64,000 nucleotides of DNA, from NCBI RefSeq assembly GCF_900112205.1, contig NZ_FOKW01000002.1, positions 124,001 through 188,000 of the forward strand, written 5' to 3'. The stretch comes from Natronobacterium haloterrestre. Lineage in GTDB: Archaea > Halobacteriota > Halobacteria > Halobacteriales > Natrialbaceae. The notes beneath the pieces were generated by a model. It was given only the letters and a program-made list of their open reading frames with translations, searched no databases and had not been told where the DNA came from. The translations under genes were made by a program, and so were the position numbers. Shown in pieces: positions 8,271 through 16,748 of this stretch; position 1 is the first letter of the stretch, and each line of letters begins with the position of its first letter.

Positions 8271-9686
8271 CTACTCCGTCGAGGGGTTTCCGTCTGTCGT
8301 TTCCGCCCCCGTCGACTGTGCCTCGAGGTCGCGCAACTCCGCGGCCACGTCCGTGATCGCGTCGGGTTCGAGACGGCCGCGTTCGGTTGCCACCGCGTCG
8401 ACGCAGTCGGCCGGCGTGACGTCGAACGTCGGGTTCAGCACGTCGAGCGAGGCGTCGCCGTCGTACACGGCGTCCCGGGGCCCGGACTCGAGGTTGATCT
8501 CCTCGCGGGTCGAGACCTTGTCCGTCGCGGCGACGACGGTGACCGGGACCCCCTCGCGGGCCGCGGCGATGGCGACCGCTCGCGTACCGGTCTTGTTCAC
8601 GACCGCGCCGTCGGGGCGGACGGTGTCGGCCCCGACGAGGACCCGATCCACGTCCTCGCTCGCGAGGACGTGAGCCGCGGCCGCGTCCGTGTGGACCGCC
8701 ACGGGACACTCGAGCGCGTCGTCGGCCAGTTCCTCGGCCACGTCGACCCCCTCACGTGCGGGCCGGGATTCGGCGACGAAGACGCGGTCGGGATCGGCCC
8801 GGCACAGCGCCTCGCGGACGGTGCCGGACCGCGAGAGCGTCAGGACGGTCCCCTCGACGAGTTCGCTCGCGGTCGCCGCTGCCTCGTCGTCGGCCGCGAG
8901 CGCGCGGTCGATCCCCTCGAGCGCGGCCTCGAGGACGGCGGGCGCGGCCGCGTCGTCCGTCTCGATCTCGTCGCGTTCGTGGCTTGCCGCCGCCAGCGCG
9001 CGGTTCACCCGGTTCCGGAGGACCGCCATCGAGGGGCGAGCCTCGAGCAACCGGTCGGCGAGTTCCCGCAGTTCCTCGCGTTCGCCCTCCGGGTCCGTAC
9101 CGAACGCCTCGCGCTCGGCGACGAGCAGCCCCGCACGGTCCCGCAACACCTCGAGCGCGCGGATCGAGAGCGCGGCCGCGCCGTGCTCGTCGTCGGCCGC
9201 GATCGACCGCACCGTCGGGGCGACCCGCTCGTAGGCGGTCCACAGTTCCGGCACCGTCTCGAGGGCCTCGCCGACGCCCTCGAGGGTCGCGGTCGGCGAG
9301 TGCCAGGCGTACTCGTCGTGTTCCTCGCTGAGTTCGATCCCGGGGTCGTCACTCTCGACGTCGAACAGGTACGGGTGGACGACCCACTCGCGCTCGAGGT
9401 CCTCGTCGACGAACTCCACCGGCCGCCCGGAGCGGACGAACGAGACGTCGTCGTCCTCGAGGCCGGTCTCCTCGCGGATCTCGACTCGAACCTGTTCGTC
9501 GGGGTTGCCCTCCGCGAACCCGGAGACGCCGCCCCACGCGCCGGTGTAGGTACCGACGGCGTCGCTGCGGCGCAACAGGAGGACTCGTCCGCGGTGCCGG
9601 AGGAAGGCGGTGACGACGTGGCTCGCGGTTCCAGCGTCGGCCGCGTCCGCGTCCGTCCCCTCGCCCGACTCGCTCGTGTCAGTCAT
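8271..9686 (-). CDS. Fusion of Nudix hydrolase and IF-2B / ribose-1,5-bisphosphate isomerase-like domain
   Basis: The 471-residue protein joins an N-terminal Nudix domain (about 22-150; the box ends EIREETGLE near 69-77) to a C-terminal IF-2B-type domain (about 190-465). The latter shows VFVAESRPAREG, VLVGADTVRPDGAVVNKTGT and VVAATDKV, the sugar-phosphate isomerase signature shared by eIF2B subunits, MtnA and ribose-1,5-bisphosphate isomerase. The Nudix box looks degenerate: the first Arg of the REUxEE core is Val and the upstream Glu is Gly. The start is ATG 9686, because residues before MTDTSESGEG overlap the divergent gene and are not family-like. A role in nucleotide-derived sugar-phosphate metabolism is inferred. 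Confidence 0.88.
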   Translation of the reverse strand: MTDTSESGEGTDADAADAGTASHVVTAFLRHRGRVLLLRRSDAVGTYTGAWGGVSGFAEGNPDEQVRVEIREETGLEDDDVSFVRSGRPVEFVDEDLEREWVVHPYLFDVESDDPGIELSEEHDEYAWHSPTATLEGVGEALETVPELWTAYERVAPTVRSIAADDEHGAAALSIRALEVLRDRAGLLVAEREAFGTDPEGEREELRELADRLLEARPSMAVLRNRVNRALAAASHERDEIETDDAAAPAVLEAALEGIDRALAADDEAAATASELVEGTVLTLSRSGTVREALCRADPDRVFVAESRPAREGVDVAEELADDALECPVAVHTDAAAAHVLASEDVDRVLVGADTVRPDGAVVNKTGTRAVAIAAAREGVPVTVVAATDKVSTREEINLESGPRDAVYDGDASLDVLNPTFDVTPADCVDAVATERGRLEPDAITDVAAELRDLEAQSTGAETTDGNPSTE

Positions 9687-9747
9687 ATCCGGGCGAACGA
9701 CCCGGCGGAGGGAATCGCTTTCGGGAGTGGCTCGCGTACCGCCGTCC

Positions 9748-10251
9748 ATGCGACGCGTCGCCATCTGCAGCGACACGCACGTCCCGTCCCGCGCGAACGA
9801 AGTGCCCGACTGGGTCGCGGCGGAGCTTCGGCGGGCCGACCACGCGATCCACGCGGGCGATTTCGACTCGAGACGCACCTACGACCGGATCGAGGAACTG
9901 GCCGACGGCGACCTGACCTGCGCCCGCGGGAACATGGATCCCGCGACGCTCGAGGCTCCGGCGGCCGCAACCCGGGTCGTCGAGGGCGTCACGTTCGTCG
10001 TCACCCACGGCACGGGGTCGCCGGACGGCTGGCGCGATCGCGTCGTCGAAACGGCGCGGTCGAAGACCGATCCCGAGGTCGACCCGGTGGTCGTCGCGGG
10101 ACACACCCACGAGGTCGTCGATACGACTGTCGACGGGATCCGGGTGCTCAACCCCGGGAGCGCGACGGAGGCCGCGCCGGCCGACCGCGAGACGATGTAC
10201 GTCGCGACGGTCGCGGACGGCGAGTGTACGGTCGAACTGCTGACCGGGTAG
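9748..10251 (+). CDS. MJ0936/YfcE-type metallophosphoesterase
   Basis: This 167-residue calcineurin-like phosphodiesterase has all the metal motifs in order: SDTH (about 8-11), HAGDFD (about 39-44), GNMD (about 70-73), THG near 95 and GHTHEV near 119-124. The family hydrolyses phosphodiester bonds using Mn or Ni; the natural substrate is uncertain. It is divergent from the Nudix/IF-2B fusion with 61 bases between the starts, so they may share a regulatory region. Its length is normal for the family. Confidence 0.93.
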   Translation: MRRVAICSDTHVPSRANEVPDWVAAELRRADHAIHAGDFDSRRTYDRIEELADGDLTCARGNMDPATLEAPAAATRVVEGVTFVVTHGTGSPDGWRDRVVETARSKTDPEVDPVVVAGHTHEVVDTTVDGIRVLNPGSATEAAPADRETMYVATVADGECTVELLTG

Positions 10252-10426
10252 TCCCGCGGGGCTCGAGACGCCACACCCGACACTCCTCGGGTCGTGACCA
10301 TCTTAACAGCCTTTTTCCCGTCGGGCGCGTCGAATGCGTGTAAATGCGTACCGTACGACGACACTCGCCCGGACGCCGACCCGCGAACCCCGAACGCTGG
10401 CGCGTCCGCCCCGGAGGGACGATCCG

Positions 10427-12484
10427 ATGACGCACTCGAGGGAGACGGACGACCGCACCCGCGCGGCCCCCGCGAGCGGCCCCCGCGTCGGCGTCGACGT
10501 CGGCGGCACCTTCACCGACGTCGCGCTCTCGGTCGACGATCGGCTCGTCACCGCGAAGGTGCCGACTACCGACGAGCAACACGTCGGCGTCCTCGAGGGC
10601 CTCCGCAAGGCCTGCGACCGCGCGGGGATCGACCCCGGGGAGATCGAGGACTTCGCCCACGCGATGACCGTCTCGGTCAACGCGCTGCTCGAGCGCGGCG
10701 GCGCGCGGACCGCGCTCGTCACCACGGGGGGGTTCCGGGACGTCCTCGAGATCGGCCGCCAGGACCGGCCGGATCTGTACGACCTCGAGGCCGAGAAACC
10801 CGAGCCGCTGGTCTCCCGCGAACTCCGCTTCGAGATCGACGAGCGAACGACCGTCGACGGGGTCGAGCGGGGAGTCGATCCCGACGAAGTCCGCGAGTTG
10901 GCGGCGACGATCGAAGAGCGCGACGTCGAGGCGGTCGCCGTCTGTCTGTTGCACGCCTACGCCGACGCCGAGAACGAACGCCGGGTCGCGGAGACGCTGC
11001 GGGCGGAACTCGGGGACGACGTCCCGGTCTCGGCCTCTCACGAGGTACTCGCGGAGTTTCGCGAGTTCGAACGGACGTCGACGACGGCCGTCGACGCCTA
11101 CGTGCGGCCGGCGATCGACCGCTACGTCGGCCGACTGGTCGACGAGGCCGAGGACGCCGGCATTCCGGCTCCGCGAATCATGCAGGCCAACGGCGGCATC
11201 GCCGACCCCGAGACCGTCCGCGAGCACGCCGTGACGACGGTGCTCTCCGGGCCGGCGGCGGGCGTGGTCGGCGCGGCCGCGACCGTCTCGGACGACGACG
11301 TCTCGGGTCTCGTCACCTTCGACATGGGCGGCACCTCGAGCGACGTCAGCCTCGTCCGCGACGGCCGGGCCGAGCGGACGACCGACGCCGAAATCGCCGG
11401 CGTGCCGATCCGGACGCCGATGGTCGACGTCAACACCGTCGGCGCGGGCGGCGGCTCGATCGCCTGGGTCGATTCCGGCGGCGCGCTCCGGGTCGGCCCA
11501 CGGTCGGCGGGCGCGGAGCCCGGTCCCGCCTGTTACGGCAAGGGCGGGGCGGAGCCGACCGTCACCGACGCGAACGTCGTGCTGGGCTACATCGGCCCCG
11601 AGACCGCACTCGGCGGCGAGATGACCCTCGACGTCGAGGCGGCCCACGAGGCGCTCGCCCGACTTGCCGACGAAGCGGACCTCGAGAGCGCACTCGAGGC
11701 GGCCCAGGGCGTCTACCGGGTGGCGAACGCGACGATGACCCGAACGATCCGCGCGGTGACCGTCGAGCGGGGCCACGACCCCCGCGAGTTCGCGCTGGTC
11801 GCGTTCGGCGGCGCGGGGCCGATGCACGCCGCGGCGCTCGCCGACGCCCTCGAGGTCGACCGCGTCGTCGTCCCGCGGCCGTCGGGGGTACTTTCGGCGT
11901 TCGGGCTGCTGGCGGCCGACGAGAGCTACGACGCGGTGCGAACGGTCGGCGTCGACCTCGAGGAGGCCGAACCGGCAGCACTCGAGGAGGTCTACGACGA
12001 CCTCGTCGACGACGTGCTCGGGGACGCGTCCGATCCCGACGCGGCGGGGGTCGAACGCGCCGCGGACTGTCGGTACGCGGGACAGAGCTTCGAACTGACC
12101 GTCCCCGTCGACGACACCTTCGACGCCGACGGCGTGGCCGAGCGGTTCCACTCGTCCCACGAGCGGGCCTACGGCTACGCGATGGACGAGGCGATCGAGG
12201 TCGTCAACCTCCGTGCGACGGCGACCGTCCCCGGCGCGGAGCCGACCGTCCGCCACGACGGCGAGGGCGACGCGCTCGTCGACACGCGTGAGGCGTACTT
12301 CCCCGGCACCGGGCCGCGAGAGACCACCGTCTACGAACGCGATCGGCTCGCGCCCGGCGTGACGATCTCCGGGCCGGCGATCCTCGAGCAGGCCGAGAGC
12401 ACGACCGTCGTCCCGCCGACGTGGGCGGGCGAGATAACCCAGGACGGAACCCTCGTGATGACTCGAGAGGGGGTGGACCAATGA
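10427..12484 (+). CDS. hyuA: Hydantoinase/oxoprolinase family protein, A subunit (HyuA)
   Basis: This 685-residue ATP-dependent subunit opens the ring of hydantoins, 5-oxoproline or a related cyclic amide together with HyuB. The actin/hexokinase-like signature VGVDVGGTFTDVAL is at about 22-35 and the second phosphate motif FDMGGTSSDVSL at about 299-310. GAGGGSIAW and AEPGPACYGKGG follow in the HyuA core. The start is ATG 10427, which has GGAGG 9 bases upstream; the ATG at 10334 would add a basic 31-residue leader. The stop overlaps the hyuB start (ATGA), which indicates translational coupling. The true substrate cannot be told from sequence. Confidence 0.93.
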   Translation: MTHSRETDDRTRAAPASGPRVGVDVGGTFTDVALSVDDRLVTAKVPTTDEQHVGVLEGLRKACDRAGIDPGEIEDFAHAMTVSVNALLERGGARTALVTTGGFRDVLEIGRQDRPDLYDLEAEKPEPLVSRELRFEIDERTTVDGVERGVDPDEVRELAATIEERDVEAVAVCLLHAYADAENERRVAETLRAELGDDVPVSASHEVLAEFREFERTSTTAVDAYVRPAIDRYVGRLVDEAEDAGIPAPRIMQANGGIADPETVREHAVTTVLSGPAAGVVGAAATVSDDDVSGLVTFDMGGTSSDVSLVRDGRAERTTDAEIAGVPIRTPMVDVNTVGAGGGSIAWVDSGGALRVGPRSAGAEPGPACYGKGGAEPTVTDANVVLGYIGPETALGGEMTLDVEAAHEALARLADEADLESALEAAQGVYRVANATMTRTIRAVTVERGHDPREFALVAFGGAGPMHAAALADALEVDRVVVPRPSGVLSAFGLLAADESYDAVRTVGVDLEEAEPAALEEVYDDLVDDVLGDASDPDAAGVERAADCRYAGQSFELTVPVDDTFDADGVAERFHSSHERAYGYAMDEAIEVVNLRATATVPGAEPTVRHDGEGDALVDTREAYFPGTGPRETTVYERDRLAPGVTISGPAILEQAESTTVVPPTWAGEITQDGTLVMTREGVDQ

Positions 12485-14127
12485 CCGACACCACGATCGA
12501 TCCGGTAACGCTAGAAGTGCTTCGCAACCAACTCGAGAGCGTCGCCGAGGAGATGGGCCAGACGCTGATCCGCGGGGCCTACTCGCCGAACATCAAGGAA
12601 CGGCGGGACTGCTCGACGGCGCTGTTCGACGCCAACGGGCGGATGATCGCACAGGCCGAACACATCCCGGTCCACCTGGGGGCGATGCCGGCAGCGGTCG
12701 ACGCCGTCCGCGACCTTGATCCCCGACCGGGCGACGTGTTCGTGCTCAACGATCCCTTTACCGGCGGGACGCACCTGCCCGACGTGACGATGGTGTCGGT
12801 GCTCGCCACGGCCGACGACGACGGCAGCGCGGACGGCGGCGGGAACGAGGGCGAGATCGTCGGCTACGCCGTCTCTCGAGCCCACCACGCCGACGTCGGC
12901 GGGATGACCCCCGGCAGCATGCCCGCCGGTGCACGGGAGATCTACCAGGAGGGGTTGCGCCTCCCGCCGACGCGACTCGTCGAGGGCGGCGACCTCCGGG
13001 AGGACGTCCACTCGCTCGTGCTCGCGAACGTCCGCAACCCCCGCGAGCGCCGTGCGGACCTGCGAGCACAGCTCGCGGCCAACGAGCGTGCGGCGGACCG
13101 CCTCGAGTCGCTTTTCGCCGAACACGGCCGCGAAACGGTGCTCGAGGGGTTCGACGCCGTGATCGACTACTCTCACGAACGGATCGTCGACGAGATCGCG
13201 GCCCTGCCCGACGGCACCTACGAGGCGACCGACGTCCTCGAGGGGGACGGCGTCACGGACGACGACCTCGAGATCGCAGTGACGGTGACGATCGACGGCG
13301 CGGAGATCGACGTCGATTTCTCGGGCACCGACGGCCAGCTCGCGGGCAACCTCAACGCCCCGCTCGCCGTCGCAAAGAGCGCGGTCTACTTCGTCGTGCG
13401 CTGTGTGACCGATCCCGGGATTCCGCCGAACCACGGCTGCTACGAGCCCGTGACCGTTCGTGCGCCCGAGGGAACGCTGCTCGATCCCGAGCCGCCCGCG
13501 GCCGTCGTCGGCGGCAACGTCGAGACCAGCCAGCGGGTGACCGACGTCGTCTTCGCGGCGCTGGCGAAGGCCGCGCCGGACCGCGTGCCGGCCCAGGGTC
13601 AGGGCACGATGAACAACCTGACTATCGGCGCGCGGGACGGCTCTTTCACCTACTACGAGACGATCGGCGGCGGCTTCGGCGCACGGCCGGATCGGGACGG
13701 CATGGACGGCGTCCAGGTCGGGATGACCAACACGCTGAACACGCCCGTCGAGTCGCTCGAGACCGAGTACCCGCTACGGGTCGAGCGCTACGCCCTGCGG
13801 CCCGACAGCGGCGGCGAAGGTCGGTACCGCGGCGGCCTCGGACTCGAGCGCGCGGTGACGGTCGAGACGGACGCGACGGTCTCGCTGCTCACCGAACGGC
13901 GCCGCCACGCGCCGAAGGGCGTCGCCGGCGGCGAGGACGGCGCGACCGGCGAGAACCTGCTGGACGACGACCCCGTTTCGGCGAAGACGACCGTCGACGT
14001 GCCGGCGGGGACGACCGTGACGGTCCGGACCCCCGGAGGTGGCGGACACGGCGACCCCGACGAGCGCGACGACGCGGCCCTCGAGGCCGACCGGCGCGCC
14101 GGGAAACGGACCGACGGCGACTCGTAA
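12481..14127 (+). CDS. hyuB: Hydantoinase/oxoprolinase family protein, B subunit (HyuB)
   Basis: The 548-residue partner of HyuA starts inside the hyuA stop (ATGA). The family hallmarks are present: [21 protein letters not shown] at the N-terminus, [17 protein letters not shown] near 80-96, [17 protein letters not shown] near 135-150 and the C-terminal Gly-rich [19 protein letters not shown] with GGGGHGDP near the end. HyuA and HyuB form a hetero-oligomer in 5-oxoprolinase- and hydantoinase-type enzymes. The exact substrate is not predictable. Confidence 0.93.
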   Translation: MTDTTIDPVTLEVLRNQLESVAEEMGQTLIRGAYSPNIKERRDCSTALFDANGRMIAQAEHIPVHLGAMPAAVDAVRDLDPRPGDVFVLNDPFTGGTHLPDVTMVSVLATADDDGSADGGGNEGEIVGYAVSRAHHADVGGMTPGSMPAGAREIYQEGLRLPPTRLVEGGDLREDVHSLVLANVRNPRERRADLRAQLAANERAADRLESLFAEHGRETVLEGFDAVIDYSHERIVDEIAALPDGTYEATDVLEGDGVTDDDLEIAVTVTIDGAEIDVDFSGTDGQLAGNLNAPLAVAKSAVYFVVRCVTDPGIPPNHGCYEPVTVRAPEGTLLDPEPPAAVVGGNVETSQRVTDVVFAALAKAAPDRVPAQGQGTMNNLTIGARDGSFTYYETIGGGFGARPDRDGMDGVQVGMTNTLNTPVESLETEYPLRVERYALRPDSGGEGRYRGGLGLERAVTVETDATVSLLTERRRHAPKGVAGGEDGATGENLLDDDPVSAKTTVDVPAGTTVTVRTPGGGGHGDPDERDDAALEADRRAGKRTDGDS

Positions 14128-14200
14128 CGCCCCCGACGCCGACGGCGACGCCATTCTCCGGTGACGGTGCGTTTTTGACGCCACTGGCCCTCCCTCCGGT

Positions 14201-14983
14201 ATGGAACTGACGCCAGTGACGGACCTGCCCGAGATCCGTCCCGGCGACGACCTCGCCGCACTGATCGCCGATCGGGCCGACGACCTCGAGCGCGAGCGCG
14301 AGGGGACCGTCCTCACGGTCGCGAGCACGGTCGTCTCGAAGGCCGAGGGCCGGACCGCCGACCTCGAGGACTACCCGGTCAGTGGCCGCGCGGAGGAGAT
14401 CGCCGCCCGGATCGAGGAGGTCGCGGGCGAGGAGAAAGACCCCAGGTTCGCACAGGCCGTCCTCGAGGAGAGCACGGAACTGCTCATCGAGGCTCCGTTC
14501 CTGCTGACCGAGACGCGCTTTGGCCACATCACCGTCAACGCGGGCATCGACCGCTCGAACGTGCCGGACCACGACCTGCTCCTGTTGCCGAAACGGCCGA
14601 CCGAGAGCGCCGAGCGGATTCGGCGGGGGCTGGCCGACCACGGCTACGACGACGTCGCGGTGATCGTCACCGACACCAGCGGACGGCCGTTCCGCCACGG
14701 CCAGCGCGGCGTCGCGCTCGGCTGGGCGGGGATGCCCGCGAGCCGCGACTGGCGGGGGGAACGCGACCGCGACGGGCGCGAACTCGGCGTCACCGTCCAG
14801 TCGGTGGTCGACGAACTCGCCGGGGCCGCGAACCTCGTTACGGGCGAGGGTGCCGGCGGGACGCCCGCCGTCGTCGTCCGCGACTGGGAGTTCGGCGACC
14901 TCGAGGGCAGCGACGAACTGTTCCGATCGGTCGAGGACGACCTGATCCGCCGGGCGCTTCGCGAGTGGAGGTTCGAGCCATGA
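14201..14983 (+). CDS. cofE: Coenzyme F420-0:L-glutamate ligase (CofE)
   Basis: This 260-residue enzyme adds the L-glutamates to F420-0 using GTP, the last steps of coenzyme F420 synthesis. The family features are visible: TVASTVVSKAEGR (about 39-51), the TRFGHITVNAGIDRSNVP loop near 105-122, DTSGRPFRHGQRGVALGWAG near 152-171 and the Gly-rich GEGAGGTPAVVVRDW near 222-236. The stop overlaps the start of the F420-dependent Mer gene, so cofactor synthesis and use are coupled in one operon. Confidence 0.95.
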   Translation: MELTPVTDLPEIRPGDDLAALIADRADDLEREREGTVLTVASTVVSKAEGRTADLEDYPVSGRAEEIAARIEEVAGEEKDPRFAQAVLEESTELLIEAPFLLTETRFGHITVNAGIDRSNVPDHDLLLLPKRPTESAERIRRGLADHGYDDVAVIVTDTSGRPFRHGQRGVALGWAGMPASRDWRGERDRDGRELGVTVQSVVDELAGAANLVTGEGAGGTPAVVVRDWEFGDLEGSDELFRSVEDDLIRRALREWRFEP

Positions 14984-15978
14984 GCGACCGCACGGGACCG
15001 ATCCGGGGCATCGAACTCACGCCCGAGCACCCGCCGGACCGGATCGCCTCGCTGGCCGCCCTCGCGGAGGACGAGGGGTTCGACGTCGCCTTCGCCAGCA
15101 GCCACTACTTCAACCGCGACCCGTTCGTCACGCTCTCGCGGATGGCGGACGCGACCGAGGACATCCGACTGGGACCGGGCGTCGTCAACCCCTACGAGAC
15201 CCACCCCGTGAAACTCGCCGCGCAGGTCGCGACCGTCGACGAGATCAGCGACGGCCGCGCGGTCTTCGGCGTCGGCGCCGGCGATCGCTCCTCGCTCGCG
15301 AACCTCGGCGTCGAACGGGATCGGCCGCTGCGGCGCGTCCTCGAGACGTTCGACGTCGCCCGCGACCTCTGGGCCGGCGAGACGGTCACCCACGACGGTA
15401 CCTTCACGGCGGAGGACGCCTCGCTCAACCTCGAGCCGACCGAGATCCCGGTCTACGTCGGCGCACAGGGGCCGCACATGCTCCGGATGAGCGCGAAACA
15501 CGCCGACGGCGTGCTGATAAACGCCTCCCACCCGCGTGATCTCGAGTGGTCGGCGGGGCAGATCGCGCAGGGACTCGAGGAACGACCCGACGAAGGCGGC
15601 GAGTTCGAGGCGCTGGCGTTCGCGAGCGTCAGCGTCGCCGCCGAGGAGGGTGCTGCACGGGAGGCCGCGCGGCCGCCGGTCGCGTTCATCGTCGGCGGCG
15701 CGGCGGAACCGGTGCTGGAACGCCACGATATCGACCGCGAGGCGGCGACGGCGGTCGCCGACGCGCTCGAGCGGGGCGACCTCACGGCGGCGTTCGGCCA
15801 CGTCACGCCGGCGATGATCGACGCGTTCTGCATCGCCGGGACGACCGAAACGGTCGCCGACCGCTTCGAGGCGGCGCTTGAACACGTCGATGGCATCGTC
15901 GTCGGTTCGCCGCTCGGCCCGGACCTCGAGGACGCGGTCGAGCGGGCGAGTGAGGCGCTGGACCGGGTCGACGTCTAG
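14980..15978 (+). CDS. mer: F420-dependent 5,10-methylenetetrahydromethanopterin reductase-like (Mer)
   Basis: This 332-residue luciferase-like TIM-barrel oxidoreductase uses F420. In methanogens Mer reduces methylene-H4MPT; haloarchaea use folate-type C1 carriers, so here the substrate is probably methylene-tetrahydrofolate or another F420-linked substrate. Matches include GIELTPEHPPDRI, FASSHYFNRDPFVTL, LGPGVVNPYETHPVKLA, the FGVGAGDR turn and VYVGAQGPHML. It starts at the ATG that overlaps the cofE stop. Its own stop overlaps that of the convergent small membrane gene by four bases. Assignment to Mer rather than another LLM-class enzyme is likely but not certain. Confidence 0.85.
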   Translation: MSDRTGPIRGIELTPEHPPDRIASLAALAEDEGFDVAFASSHYFNRDPFVTLSRMADATEDIRLGPGVVNPYETHPVKLAAQVATVDEISDGRAVFGVGAGDRSSLANLGVERDRPLRRVLETFDVARDLWAGETVTHDGTFTAEDASLNLEPTEIPVYVGAQGPHMLRMSAKHADGVLINASHPRDLEWSAGQIAQGLEERPDEGGEFEALAFASVSVAAEEGAAREAARPPVAFIVGGAAEPVLERHDIDREAATAVADALERGDLTAAFGHVTPAMIDAFCIAGTTETVADRFEAALEHVDGIVVGSPLGPDLEDAVERASEALDRVDV

Positions 15979-16172
15979 CTCGAACTCGAGGAAAAGAGGC
16001 TACTGACCGCGCCCAGCGTCAGCAGGCCGAAGACGCCGATGGCGAAGACGATCAGCAGGGTGCCGGCAAGCACCAGAAGCGGCGCGAGTCCGTCCCCGGC
16101 AGCGACTTCGCTGAACTGTTCGGTCATTTCGACGAAGTTGTCAACGATAACGTTCAACGCTGTGGGTTCCAT
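15975..16172 (-). CDS. Small single-helix membrane protein
   Basis: This 65-residue protein has an N-terminal amphipathic stretch (NVIVDNFVEMTEQFSEVAAGD), one strong membrane helix (about 30-57, LAPLLVLAGTLLIVFAIGVFGLL) and a serine-rich end (SSLFSSSSS). It is coded on the opposite strand to mer, with the two stops overlapping by four bases. It is not recognised as a named family. The coherent hydrophobic segment and its position in the gap make it a likely real gene. Confidence 0.6.
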   Translation of the reverse strand: MEPTALNVIVDNFVEMTEQFSEVAAGDGLAPLLVLAGTLLIVFAIGVFGLLTLGAVSSLFSSSSS

Positions 16173-16330
16173 GCGTGTGAGTTGTCAACCGGGGTACTTG
16201 GCGATGCCGGTCCGGCGCTGCAACCCGGTCTTTCGGCGGTCGGGACCGGACCTGTTCGAGGACCAGTGCGAGGCCCGACGGGCGGCCGGGAGTCGGTGGC
16301 ACTAAACCGCGACCGTCCGTAGGGCTGCGC

Positions 16331-16591
16331 GTGACCGACGCGAGCGACGACGCGACGCTTTCCGAGTTCGCCGACGCGGGAACGTCCGAGGACGCCGACG
16401 AGTCGGCGTCCGGTTCCGGGGCTGCCTCGCGAGACTCCCTCGAGTCCGACTCCGAGTCCAGCGATCCCGACACGACCGCCCTCTCGACGTACGCGTGGGG
16501 CGACTACGAGTGCGACCGGTGTGAGGAGGGAACCGTACGCGTCTGGCGCGACGACGGGCGACTGGTCTGTCCGGACTGCAAGGAGTGGTAG
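16331..16591 (+). CDS. Haloarchaeal zinc-ribbon protein with acidic Ser-rich N-terminus (DUF7573-like)
   Basis: This 86-residue protein has a disordered acidic, Ser-rich first half and a compact C-terminal zinc ribbon (YECDRCEEGTVRVWRDDGRLVCPDCKEW) with two CxxC knuckles at about 63-66 and 81-84. The start is GTG at 16331; a CACTAAAC element about 27 bases upstream supports it. A nucleic-acid or protein-binding role is possible but not shown. The short Trp-containing ribbon resembles a conserved haloarchaeal group of unknown function. Confidence 0.72.
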   Translation: MTDASDDATLSEFADAGTSEDADESASGSGAASRDSLESDSESSDPDTTALSTYAWGDYECDRCEEGTVRVWRDDGRLVCPDCKEW

Positions 16592-16704
16592 CCTCCGGTT
16601 TCTCGAGTCGTCGTTTCGGGATTCGACGGCCTCGCCCCGATTTTGCGTTCTCGAGCCCGCGTAGTACCCCGTTCGACCTCGACCCTCGAGTCGTCTCGCT
16701 CGTG

Positions 16705-16748
16705 GCCACAATCTACATAAATATGATGTATTATTTCATAACATATAG
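16705..16748 (+). promoter_or_regulatory. AT-rich promoter region of the chemotaxis transducer
   Basis: About 40 bases directly before the transducer start are very AT-rich (overlapping ATAAATAT, GTATTATTT and ATAACATATAG), in sharp contrast to the flanks. Several TATA-like elements are possible, so the exact one cannot be chosen. Confidence 0.55.

Noticed and set aside
10148-12481. 777-residue minus-strand open frame antisense to hyuA
   Set aside because: hyuA has the full ATPase motifs on the plus strand; the antisense product has no motif.
16039-16305. 88-residue plus-strand open frame next to mer
   Set aside because: Lies antisense to the small membrane gene and has no domain; the membrane gene is a better explanation.
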